From NCBI GenBank assembly GCA_003164045.1, contig PLRU01000080.1, positions 544 to 39,842 on the forward strand: a stretch of DNA of 39,299 bases, written 5' to 3'. Below the pieces are notes generated by a model, which did not search any database, was not told the origin of the DNA, and saw only the letters and a program-made list of their open reading frames with translations. The position numbers were made by a program, and so were the translations under genes. Shown here piece by piece: positions 27,316-34,580 of the stretch. Positions within the stretch are counted from its first letter, which is position 1; every line of letters begins with the position of its first letter. Origin of the DNA: Candidatus Lustribacter telmatis (lineage in GTDB: Bacteria; Vulcanimicrobiota; Vulcanimicrobiia; Vulcanimicrobiales; Vulcanimicrobiaceae).

Positions 27316-28586
27316 GCGGTCACCATCGGGCGGGCGGCGCGCCAGCGTTCGTGCAGATCTTTAAAGGTCTGCGCTAATTCGCGCTCGGTGCTGTCGCGGC
27401 CGAGGACGCGCACCCAAGGATGCGCGTCGAGCCCGTGCTGGCGGAAGAGGTCGAGCGCAACGTCGTCCCACGCACCGCGAAAGGAAAACACGCACGGGAT
27501 CGTCGGCGCGCCGCCGTGCGGGGCGAAGATTTCTTTGAAGGCTTTGATGATGCCGCGCGCCGTGACGTCGAGCTGCTGGCTCGAGAGACACGAGGCGAAC
27601 ACGTAGCCTTCGATCAGCGGCTGCGCGAGGATCGCTTTGGTGATCCGGTAGAGCTTCGAGCCGGTCGGGTTGCCCGACGTATCGCAGAAGTTCATCGGCA
27701 GAAAACCGAGCGGTACGAGTTCGTCCATCACGGCCATGCTCACGCCGGTGCCGATCCCATCGAAGCCGATCGAAATCTTGCCTTGCGCCTTCGCCAGCGA
27801 CCCATCGGGATCGATCTGCACGAAGTGGGCCGAGCCGCGGTGGTCGTTCTCGTCGATCTTTGAGGCCGCGAGTTCGAGCGCGGTCGCGTTGCGGTCGCCG
27901 ACTTCCTGGCTGCGTTCGAGCTCGAGTTCCGGGTGGCGGAAAACGGCGTCGTCGTCGATCGCGATCCGCGCGTCGAGGGCGATCAAGCCGCGCTCGGTGA
28001 TCGCGAGCGGGTTGATCTCGGCGATCGTGCAATCGTTGCGTCGATAGACCTCGTAGAGTTTCGAGAGAACGCGGGCCAGCGCGACCAGCGTTGCTTCCGG
28101 CAGCGGCAGCGAGCGCACGACGTCGAGGCACCAGTAGACCGGCGCGCCGCGGCGCATGTCGACGGCGGCACTCACGGTCGTGCCGCTGCCGGTCTGCGCG
28201 GCTTCCTCAACGGCGACGCCGCCGCTGGTGGACACGATCATCAGCGGCGCGCGCGCCGCCGTATCAGAGACGACCGCAACGTACAACTCGCTCTGGATCG
28301 TACTTTTCGTCTCGATCAGCAGTTCGGTGACCGGCCAACCGTAGAGCGGCGCCGCGAAGAGGCGTTGCGCGGCGGCTTCGGCTTCCGCCGCATCGTTCGC
28401 AAAGACGATGCCGCCGCCGAGGCCGCGCTTGCCGGCAAGGATCTGCGCTTTGAGGGCAACCGGAAAACCGAGCGCTTCGGCGGTGCTGCGTGCATCCGCG
28501 GCGGTCGTGACGACGCGGCCGTCCGGCGTCGTGATTCCGGCAGCGCGCAAGAGTGACTTGCCGCGGTGCTCGAGCAGTTTCGGCAC
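27312..28586 (-). CDS. succinyl-CoA-synthetase-type CoA ligase, beta (ATP-grasp) subunit
   Basis: 424 residues. N-terminal ATP-grasp domain: LLEHRGKSLLRAAGITTPDGRVV, FPVALKAQILAGKRGLGGGIVF (lysines for ATP), LLIETKSTIQSELYVAVVSD, and CTIAEINPLAITERGLIALDARIAIDDDA, which carries the Mg-binding Glu/Asn pair of SucC. The C-terminal domain has FDGIGTGVSMAVMDEL and NFCDTSGNPTGSKLYRI, matching the CoA-ligase domain. The closest known relatives are SucC and malate-CoA ligase subunits; which acid is used cannot be read. Ninth-base spacing after the permease gene and an ATGA overlap with the ferredoxin-like gene place it within the operon. Confidence 0.9.
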   Translation of the reverse strand: MPKLLEHRGKSLLRAAGITTPDGRVVTTAADARSTAEALGFPVALKAQILAGKRGLGGGIVFANDAAEAEAAAQRLFAAPLYGWPVTELLIETKSTIQSELYVAVVSDTAARAPLMIVSTSGGVAVEEAAQTGSGTTVSAAVDMRRGAPVYWCLDVVRSLPLPEATLVALARVLSKLYEVYRRNDCTIAEINPLAITERGLIALDARIAIDDDAVFRHPELELERSQEVGDRNATALELAASKIDENDHRGSAHFVQIDPDGSLAKAQGKISIGFDGIGTGVSMAVMDELVPLGFLPMNFCDTSGNPTGSKLYRITKAILAQPLIEGYVFASCLSSQQLDVTARGIIKAFKEIFAPHGGAPTIPCVFSFRGAWDDVALDLFRQHGLDAHPWVRVLGRDSTERELAQTFKDLHERWRAARPMVTA

Positions 28587-28595
28587 GGTTCCTCG

Positions 28596-29348
28596 CTAGC
28601 GTTGGGCGCGACGCCAGCGACCGAAGCGCGCTTCGAGCCGGCGCACGGTTTCGTTGAGGATGACCGCCATAATCGCCAGCACCGTGATCAGCGCGAGCAA
28701 GTTGGTGGCGTCGAACTCGTTCGAAAACCGTTGAGTGAAATAGCCGATTCCGGCGGTAGAGACGTAGAGCTCGGCCAGCATAACGCCCAGCAGCGTCACC
28801 GACATGGCCAAACGCATGCCGGCGAACAGACCCGCGAGGACGTATGGGAGCACGATGCGCCGCACGATCTGCAGCCACGATGCGCCCATCGAGCGCGCGC
28901 AGGCAAGATAGATGGGACGCACGCTGCGGATGCCGGCGATCACGTTGAGCATGATCGGGAAGATCCCATGGCTCGCGCCGAACGCGATCTTCGACGGCGG
29001 TCCGAGACCGAAGTAGAGGACGAACAGCGGCAAGATCGTGATCTGCGGGATCGCGTAGATCAGCAAGATGACCGGAAACGCCGACTTGAAGGTCAGCGTG
29101 CTCAAACCTACCGGCAGCGCGATCGCAACGCCGAGAACGACCGCGATGGCGAACGCGACCGCGAGTTCGATGAAGCTGGTACCGACGGCCCGCGCGACTT
29201 GGGGATCGGCGAAGAGCTTCGGGATCGCGACGAACACCTTCGATGGCGGGCTGATGAATTGCGGGTCGATGAACCAGCGTGCGGCCACTTCCCAAATGAG
29301 CAGTAGCACGGCTATGCTGGCGACTTGCGCCGAGAAGACTTTCATCAT
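28596..29348 (-). CDS. ABC transporter permease (SsuC/TauC type)
   Basis: 250 residues, about 6 membrane helices. The EAA-loop that docks on the ATPase is ARSMGASWLQIVRRIVLPYVLAG; FPVILLIYAIPQITILPLFVLYFGLGPPSKIAFG is the typical BPD_transp_1 segment preceding it. Starts 4 bases inside the end of the upstream permease gene (ATGA). With 29345-30112 it probably forms a heterodimeric channel. Confidence 0.92.
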   Translation of the reverse strand: MMKVFSAQVASIAVLLLIWEVAARWFIDPQFISPPSKVFVAIPKLFADPQVARAVGTSFIELAVAFAIAVVLGVAIALPVGLSTLTFKSAFPVILLIYAIPQITILPLFVLYFGLGPPSKIAFGASHGIFPIMLNVIAGIRSVRPIYLACARSMGASWLQIVRRIVLPYVLAGLFAGMRLAMSVTLLGVMLAELYVSTAGIGYFTQRFSNEFDATNLLALITVLAIMAVILNETVRRLEARFGRWRRAQR

Positions 29349-30112
29349 GCCGTGGGCCGCCGGCGCGCTTCGAGCGCGCTGACGCCGAAGTTGAATGCGA
29401 ACGCGGCCAGCACGACCAGCGTCACGTACCCGAACATTTTCGCAATCTCCATCATTTGCCCGGCCTGCGCGATTTGGTGGCCGAGCCCGTGATCGGAGGC
29501 GATCATTTCGCCGGCCAGGATCGAGGCGAAGCAGGCGATGAACGCGATCCGCATCCCGGTCGCAACGATCGGGAACGCGGCCGGGATCAGCACCCGGCGC
29601 AGCAGCAACGCATCGTTCGCACCCATCGAGCGGGCCGCGGCCACCAGGCGGCTATCGACTTGCGTAAAACCGGCGATCGTGTTCAGCGCGATTGGAAAGA
29701 ACGCGTAGAGGGCGCCCAGCGCGATCTTCGAGTTCGGCCCCGTGCCGAAGAACAGAATGAACGTCGGAAAGAACACCACGATCGGGATTGCATACAGGCT
29801 CGCGAGGAGCGGCTCGTAGACGCGCGTCAGAAACCGCCGCGTGCTGACGATATAGCCGGCCGCGAGACCGCCGAGCACGGCGATCGTATAGGCGATCGCG
29901 AACGTGCCCATCGTGTAGGCGATGTCGAGCGCGAGCGTCGGTGCGTGCGCGATGCGCCCGATCTGCTGCGCCACTTGCACGGGCCCGGGAAGAAAGAGCG
30001 GACTGATCCGATGTGCCGCCGTGACCGCATACCATGCCGCGAGCACGGCCGCGAAGAAGGCGATCTGAATCGCACGCGAACGCGAATCGCGGACCAGCGG
30101 CTGCGCCGTCAT
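29345..30112 (-). CDS. ABC transporter permease (SsuC/TauC type), second subunit
   Basis: 255 residues with about 6 helices. Marks: YAIPIVVFFPTFILFFGTGPNSKIALGALYAFFPIALNTIAGF, then the EAA-type loop AARSMGANDALLLRRVLIPAAFPIV. It is paralogous to the permease that follows and overlaps the ATPase gene by 4 bases. Two different permeases plus one ATPase are unusual for SsuABC/TauABC transporters, which normally use one permease gene as a homodimer. Confidence 0.92.
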   Translation of the reverse strand: MTAQPLVRDSRSRAIQIAFFAAVLAAWYAVTAAHRISPLFLPGPVQVAQQIGRIAHAPTLALDIAYTMGTFAIAYTIAVLGGLAAGYIVSTRRFLTRVYEPLLASLYAIPIVVFFPTFILFFGTGPNSKIALGALYAFFPIALNTIAGFTQVDSRLVAAARSMGANDALLLRRVLIPAAFPIVATGMRIAFIACFASILAGEMIASDHGLGHQIAQAGQMMEIAKMFGYVTLVVLAAFAFNFGVSALEARRRPTA

Positions 30113-30900
30113 GCCGGGGCGATGGCCGCGGCGGCGCGCATCTCGTCGTGCAGCAGCGTATAGAGCTCGCCGCGCACGTCGTTGAACTGCGTCGACGTCA
30201 TGAAGTCGGGCCGGCGCGGATGCTCGCGCTTGACCTCGACGATCGCTTTGATGCGGCCGGGGCGCGCGGTCATCACAAAAATACGGTCGGAGAGGAACAC
30301 GGCTTCGGAGAGGCTGTGCGTCACCATGACGATCGTCTTGCCGGTTTCCGAGAGCAGCACCGAGAGATCCTCACCGAGGATCATGCGCGTTTGTTCGTCG
30401 AGCGCGGCAAACGGTTCGTCCATGAGCAGCACCTCGGTCTGCAGTGCGAGCGCGCGGGCCAGCCCGATGCGCTGCTTCATGCCGCCAGAGAGCTGATCGG
30501 GATAGAACTTGGCAAAGTCGCTCATCCCGACGGCTTCCAGCGCGCGCGCGGCGCGGGCCGCGCGCTCTGCCGGCGGCACGCCTTGAAACTCGAGGCCGAC
30601 GATCAAGTTCTCCCAGACCGTGCTCCACGGAAAGAGCGCGTTCTCTTGAAAGACGAACCCGACGCGTTGCGGCATCACGCCGCGCACCGCGGCATCGCCG
30701 ATCCGCACCTCGCCCGAGTCGGCCTTCAGCAATCCGCCGATGACGTTGAGCAGCGTGCTTTTCCCGCAGCCGCTCGGCCCGAGCAAACACACCATCTCGC
30801 CGGGCGTCACCGTCAGCGACACATCGTCGAGTACGCGCAGCGCCGCGCCGTTGTGCGCGAACGCATGCGTAAGATGGTCGACGCTGATGCCGATAGCCAT
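30109..30900 (-). CDS. ABC transporter ATPase (SsuB/TauB type)
   Basis: 263 residues. Walker A GPSGCGKST (41-49), Q-loop FQENALFPWSTVWENL (84-99), signature LSGGMKQ (137-143), Walker B VLLMDEPFAALD (157-168) and switch His195 (VTHSLSEA) are all intact. The Q-loop region FxENALFPWxTVxEN is characteristic of nitrate/taurine/sulfonate importers. Starts at ATG 30900, one base after the binding-protein stop; overlaps the next permease by 4 bases. Confidence 0.95.
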   Translation of the reverse strand: MAIGISVDHLTHAFAHNGAALRVLDDVSLTVTPGEMVCLLGPSGCGKSTLLNVIGGLLKADSGEVRIGDAAVRGVMPQRVGFVFQENALFPWSTVWENLIVGLEFQGVPPAERAARAARALEAVGMSDFAKFYPDQLSGGMKQRIGLARALALQTEVLLMDEPFAALDEQTRMILGEDLSVLLSETGKTIVMVTHSLSEAVFLSDRIFVMTARPGRIKAIVEVKREHPRRPDFMTSTQFNDVRGELYTLLHDEMRAAAAIAPA

Positions 30901-30901
30901 G

Positions 30902-31876
30902 CTAGACGTGAACGGGTACGAACTTCGTCGTGATGAGATCGCGCGGGTTCGGGCGCTGCTCGAGGATGCCGAGTTCGACGAACGAGCGCGCGAGGTGATC
31001 GAGGGAGCGCTGATCGAAAGCGCCGTCCTTCGACATCATGCGCATGATCGCGTCGAGCGTCTCGCGCATCGCGTTCGGGCTCAGTCCTTCGATCTTCGCG
31101 CCGATCGTCACCGCTTCGGCACGATGACCGCGCATGTAGGCGACCGACAGAAACCACCCCTGCAAGAATTTTTGCACGAGGTCCGGGTGCTGGTTCACGA
31201 AGTCGTTGCGCGCGAAGATGATGTGCGTGTTGAAGTCGTGTACGACGTTGCCGAAATTCACCACGATGCGCCCTTCGCCGCGTTCTTGCAGGTCGTAGCC
31301 GAGTTCCGCGGCTGCTACGAAGCCATCGACGTTGCCGGTCTTCATCGCGGCGACGTAGGCTTTCGGATCGCCGAGCGGAATCGTCGCAATCGCATCGGCC
31401 GGCCATTTCTGCTGCTCGCCGAGCTGTTGCGCGAGCCAATCCGTCAGCGCGCCTTTGCCGCTCACCGCGATGCGTTTGCCGCGCAAATCCGCCGCCGATT
31501 TTATCGGCGAGTTCGGCGGAACGACGAGCACCATATTGTAGGGCTCGCTCGCGAGCGCCGCGATGCCGATCGCCGGGACGCCCTTCGCGAGAAAGCCGAG
31601 TCCGGGCCCCGAGCCGAGGCCGACGTCGATGTTGCCGGCGGCGAGGCCCTGCTGCACTTGGACGTCACCGCGCAGGTTCTCGATTTCGAGTGCGATGCCG
31701 GCCTTCTGCCAAATGCCGGCCGCCTCGCCGATGTCGAGCGGCAAGAACGTCGCCGAGATCGCCTGGGCTTTGCCCACGCGCACGACCGGCAAATCTGCGG
31801 CACGTATGGCGCCAGGGAAGACGGCCGCGAGCGTGCTCGCCGCACCGGCGGCAAGAAATGAAGAACGTGCGATCAT
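30902..31876 (-). CDS. ABC substrate-binding protein (NitT/TauT type), copy 1
   Basis: 324 residues from ATG 31876, which overlaps the gntR stop (ATGA). Signal peptide MIARSSFLAAGAASTLAAVF with cleavage expected after IRA-A (about 26). The mature start ADLPVVRVGKAQAIS and the block GNIDVGLGSGPGLGFLAKG are nearly identical to the protein encoded at 33321-34304 on the other side of the regulator, so the two are recent paralogs. It lies directly before its ATPase and permease genes, so this copy is the dedicated receptor of the importer. Ligand unknown, probably the organic acid or amide degraded by the downstream enzymes. Confidence 0.9.
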   Translation of the reverse strand: MIARSSFLAAGAASTLAAVFPGAIRAADLPVVRVGKAQAISATFLPLDIGEAAGIWQKAGIALEIENLRGDVQVQQGLAAGNIDVGLGSGPGLGFLAKGVPAIGIAALASEPYNMVLVVPPNSPIKSAADLRGKRIAVSGKGALTDWLAQQLGEQQKWPADAIATIPLGDPKAYVAAMKTGNVDGFVAAAELGYDLQERGEGRIVVNFGNVVHDFNTHIIFARNDFVNQHPDLVQKFLQGWFLSVAYMRGHRAEAVTIGAKIEGLSPNAMRETLDAIMRMMSKDGAFDQRSLDHLARSFVELGILEQRPNPRDLITTKFVPVHV

Positions 31877-32523
31877 ACGTCCATCGCTAAGCCCAGGGCA
31901 GCAACTTGCGCCTGCGTAAACGCTCGGGCGTGCTCCCGCGCGCGCGGTGCGTCGCCATCGGCGATCGCGCCGATCAGCGCTTTGATCTGCACGACGATGT
32001 CGCCGAACCGTTTGCTCGCCCGCGATTCGCTCACGTAGAGCTGCGTCTGCATGAAGAGATCGTGCCAAGCGCGGACGAGCCGCGTGCTCCCCGACGCCTC
32101 CGCGAGCCACGTCGTGAAGTCGCCGGTCAGGAGCCGGGGTGCTTGCGAGCTCCAGTCGACATAGGCGAGGATCTCGGGGATCCGGGCCATCGCGGCCGGA
32201 TCGCGCCGGCGGGCGGCCAACTCCGCGGCGAGTTCCAGCATGGCGCTGCGCAATTGGAAGAGCTCCACGATGTCGCGGTCATCGAGCGCGATCAGCCGGA
32301 CGCCGCGGTACGGCACGCGCTCGAGCAGCCCATCGGCGATCAATTCCGCCAGCGCTTCGCGCACGGGCCCGTTCGAAACCCCGAACTCCTCGCGCAGCGC
32401 GACTTCGCGAATCCATTCGCCGGGCCGGAACGCGCCGCCGAGCAGCCGCTCCCGCAACAAGCGCGCGAGCCAACGCGCACGCGACGATGGTGGAACCGGC
32501 GGAAGATCCGCGGACTCGATCAT
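31873..32523 (-). CDS. GntR-family transcriptional regulator (FadR/FCD subgroup)
   Basis: 216 residues. N-terminal winged helix-turn-helix (about 15-80): GEWIREVALREEFGVSNGPVREALAELIADGLLERVPYRGVRLIAL, the standard GntR pattern. The C-terminal half is all-helical, as in FCD domains that bind carboxylic acids through a metal; the partial set of Asp/His residues (DRDIVELFQLRSAML, HDLFMQTQ, HARAF) fits. It heads the operon it probably regulates and stands divergent to the aldolase and second binding protein. Likely a repressor released by the imported substrate or an intermediate. Confidence 0.92.
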   Translation of the reverse strand: MIESADLPPVPPSSRARWLARLLRERLLGGAFRPGEWIREVALREEFGVSNGPVREALAELIADGLLERVPYRGVRLIALDDRDIVELFQLRSAMLELAAELAARRRDPAAMARIPEILAYVDWSSQAPRLLTGDFTTWLAEASGSTRLVRAWHDLFMQTQLYVSESRASKRFGDIVVQIKALIGAIADGDAPRAREHARAFTQAQVAALGLAMDV

Positions 32524-32531
32524 GTCGGCTG

Positions 32532-32559
32532 ATGGTAATTGTTAATTATTTATTGTCAA
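32532..32559 (-). promoter_or_regulatory. promoter of the gntR catabolic operon
   Basis: Minus strand TTGACA (32559-32554), 16-base AT-rich spacer, TACCAT (32537-32532). The gntR ATG at 32523 is 8 bases after the -10, giving a leader of about 2 bases; no Shine-Dalgarno is present. Confidence 0.65.
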
Positions 32560-32566
32560 GACGACA
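32536..32566. promoter_or_regulatory. candidate GntR operators in the divergent promoter region
   Basis: Two small inverted repeats overlap the gntR promoter: TAATT-gtt-AATTA (32536-32548) in the spacer and TGTC-aagac-GACA (32554-32566) over the -35. GntR/FCD regulators often bind short palindromes of this size next to their own gene, so either could be the autoregulatory site that also controls the rightward aldolase unit. The stretch is notably AT-rich for this genome. Confidence 0.4.
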
Positions 32567-32604
32567 GGAAGAAGATTCTTGCGTAGTCCAAATGGGGTTG
32601 GCCG

Positions 32605-33321
32605 ATGCAGGACCCTCTTTCCATCGATCAAGCTGCTGAACTCGCGCTTGCCAATCGGATCTTGTTCCGTGAAGCGGTGGTCGACGGCTACGGTCACGTC
32701 AGCGTGCGCGACGCGCGCGACCCGAATCGCTTCCTGCAATCGCGAAGTCTGGCACCCGCGTACGTCGAGGCGGCCGACGTCATCGTCCACGATCTCGAAG
32801 GCAACCGCGTCGAGGGCGAGGGCGACCTCTCGCTCGAGCGCTTCATCCACGGCGCGATCTACGAAGCGCGGCCCGACGTGAACGCCATCGTGCACGGTCA
32901 TTCGCAACCGGTCGTGCTCTTCAGCGTGATCGACGTACCGCTGCAGCCGCTCTGGCACGTGGCCGGCTTTCTCGGCGCCGGCGTCGCGCGCTTCGACAGC
33001 AACGCCGCCTACGGCGATAGCGATTTGCTGATCTCCGATATGGCGAAGGGCCGCGCGCTCGCCCAAGCGCTCGGCGACAAACCGCTCGTGCTGTTGCGTG
33101 GTCACGGCTCGGCGTGCGTCGGGCCGAACCTGCGCGAGGCGGTGTATCGCGCGATCTACACCGACGCCAACGCAAAGCTGCAAGCGCAGGCGATGCTCTT
33201 GGGCTCGGTCACGTATCTCAGTCCGGGCGAAGCCGAGGCGAGCGCAGCGATGTCGGCTCGTCCCAAAGTGCTCGCCCGGCCATGGGATCTATGGCAACGC
33301 TCAGTTGAGGAGAACACGTAA
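32605..33321 (+). CDS. class II aldolase/adducin-family protein
   Basis: 238 residues from ATG 32605 with GGGGTT upstream. Metal-binding pattern of the family: GYGHVSVRD (28-36), GDLSLERFIHGAIY (73-86) with Glu78 and His82, IVHGHS with His97/His99 (95-100), and LLRGHGSA with His167 (163-170). Members cleave phosphorylated sugars, but one branch decarboxylates aromatic or beta-keto acids (3,4-dihydroxyphthalate decarboxylase is in this family). Given the Pht5-like protein in the divergent operon, a decarboxylase role is possible. The stop overlaps the next start by one base (TAATG). Confidence 0.88.
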   Translation: MQDPLSIDQAAELALANRILFREAVVDGYGHVSVRDARDPNRFLQSRSLAPAYVEAADVIVHDLEGNRVEGEGDLSLERFIHGAIYEARPDVNAIVHGHSQPVVLFSVIDVPLQPLWHVAGFLGAGVARFDSNAAYGDSDLLISDMAKGRALAQALGDKPLVLLRGHGSACVGPNLREAVYRAIYTDANAKLQAQAMLLGSVTYLSPGEAEASAAMSARPKVLARPWDLWQRSVEENT

Positions 33322-34304
33322 TGTTGACGACCATCCGGCGGGCCACGCTGCTCGCACTCGCTGCCGTCCTCGTCCTCGGCGCTACCGCACCGGTGCGGCT
33401 CGCGGCGGCCGATCTGCCGATCGTCCGCGTCGGCAAGGCGCAAGCAGTTGCGCTCGTGTTCATCCCGATCGAAGTCGGCGAAGCCGCCGGCATTTGGAAG
33501 TCGGTCGGCATTCAACTCGACACGTCGGCTTTGCGTGGTGACGGACAAGTGCAGCAAGCCTTGACCGGCGGCAACATCGATATCGGCCTCGGCTCCGGCC
33601 CCGGACTCGGCTTTCTCGCCAAGGGCGTTCCCGCCATCGGCGTCGCCGCCGCCGCCGGTCCGCCGGATTCGATGGCCCTCTACCTCGATGCGAAATCATC
33701 GGTGAAGACGGTCGCCGACCTAAAGGGCAAGAAAATCGCCGTCACGACGAAAGGTTCGCTGACCGACTGGCTCATCAAGCAACTCGCGACGCAGCAAGGC
33801 TGGGATGCCGACGCGATCACCACCGTCCCGCTCGGCGATGCCAAAGCGATGATCGCGGCGATGCAAACGGGTGAGGTCGACGGCGAATGCGGCGCCGTCG
33901 AACTGGGTTACGATTTGCAAGATCGCAAACAAGGGCGCGTGCTGCTGAACTTCGGCCCGATCATCAAGGACTTCCACACGCACATCATCTTTGCGCGCAA
34001 CGACTTCGTCGCGCAGCACCCGGATCTGGTGCAGAAATTTCTCGTCGGCTGGTTTCGCTCGGTGAAGTACATGAAGGCGCACCGCGAACAGTCGATCCAA
34101 ATCGCAATGAAGGCCGAAGGCATGGACGAACGCGCGACGACTCAGTCGTTCGACGCCTTCATCCCGATGATGTCGATCGACGGTCAATACGATAACAAAG
34201 CCCTCGACCGCCTTTCCAAATCATTCGTCGAACTGGGCATCCTCGATACGGCCCCGGACATGAACAAACTGATCACGCGAAAGTTTGTGCCGGTAAAAAC
34301 CTAG
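33321..34304 (+). CDS. ABC substrate-binding protein (NitT/TauT type), copy 2
   Basis: 327 residues. Signal peptide with hydrophobic core ATLLALAAVLVLGATA and cleavage near RLAA-ADLP (about 27-31). Shares long near-identical stretches with the protein at 30902-31876 (RVGKAQA, GNIDIGLGSGPGLGFLAKGVPAIG, LTDWL, ARNDFV-QHPDLVQKFL), so it should use the same importer. Relative differences cluster in the middle (DTSALRGDG, AAAAGPPDSMALYLDAKSS), which may alter ligand preference. Co-transcribed with the class II aldolase gene. Confidence 0.9.
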   Translation: MLTTIRRATLLALAAVLVLGATAPVRLAAADLPIVRVGKAQAVALVFIPIEVGEAAGIWKSVGIQLDTSALRGDGQVQQALTGGNIDIGLGSGPGLGFLAKGVPAIGVAAAAGPPDSMALYLDAKSSVKTVADLKGKKIAVTTKGSLTDWLIKQLATQQGWDADAITTVPLGDAKAMIAAMQTGEVDGECGAVELGYDLQDRKQGRVLLNFGPIIKDFHTHIIFARNDFVAQHPDLVQKFLVGWFRSVKYMKAHREQSIQIAMKAEGMDERATTQSFDAFIPMMSIDGQYDNKALDRLSKSFVELGILDTAPDMNKLITRKFVPVKT

Positions 34305-34388
34305 CGTTTGTCTGGTTTCATACAGACTTCCGGCCGGTTCGTGCGCCTTAATAGAGGGCCATGACCCGTGACTGGAGGTTGCAGTATC

Positions 34389-34580
34389 ATGGATTTACTG
34401 GTGCTTTGCCGATGCGGCCATCCGACAACGCTGCATAGTGAAAATGGTTGCCGGGCCGGTCGTTATCAACCGTGTCCATGTCTATTTGACGCCTACGGGG
34501 CGATGGAGGCCGCGATCGCCGAGGCCAGCAGCCCGAATTGGCGCGAACCGGTCAACCCGATGCCGGCGCAAAGCGCTTAG
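34389..34580 (+). CDS. 63-residue Cys-rich small protein
   Basis: Starts at ATG 34389 with GGAGG 11 bases upstream; the frame is open to GTG 34368. Residues 7-31 hold five cysteines and two histidines in the order CRCGH...H...C...CPC (Cys7, Cys9, His11, His16, Cys21, Cys29, Cys31), a pattern that could bind one zinc ion. The C-terminal half is acidic to neutral without motif. Its stop codon overlaps, tail to tail, the stop of the molybdoenzyme gene (34577-34580). No family name can be given. The 84 bases before it contain a weak GTCTG/CAGAC hairpin after the binding-protein gene, not a standard terminator. Confidence 0.65.
   Translation: MDLLVLCRCGHPTTLHSENGCRAGRYQPCPCLFDAYGAMEAAIAEASSPNWREPVNPMPAQSA

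Noticed and set aside
34305..34360. GTCTG/CAGAC hairpin after the second binding-protein gene as a terminator
   Set aside because: Only 5 bp with an 8-base loop and no T-run; too weak to call.
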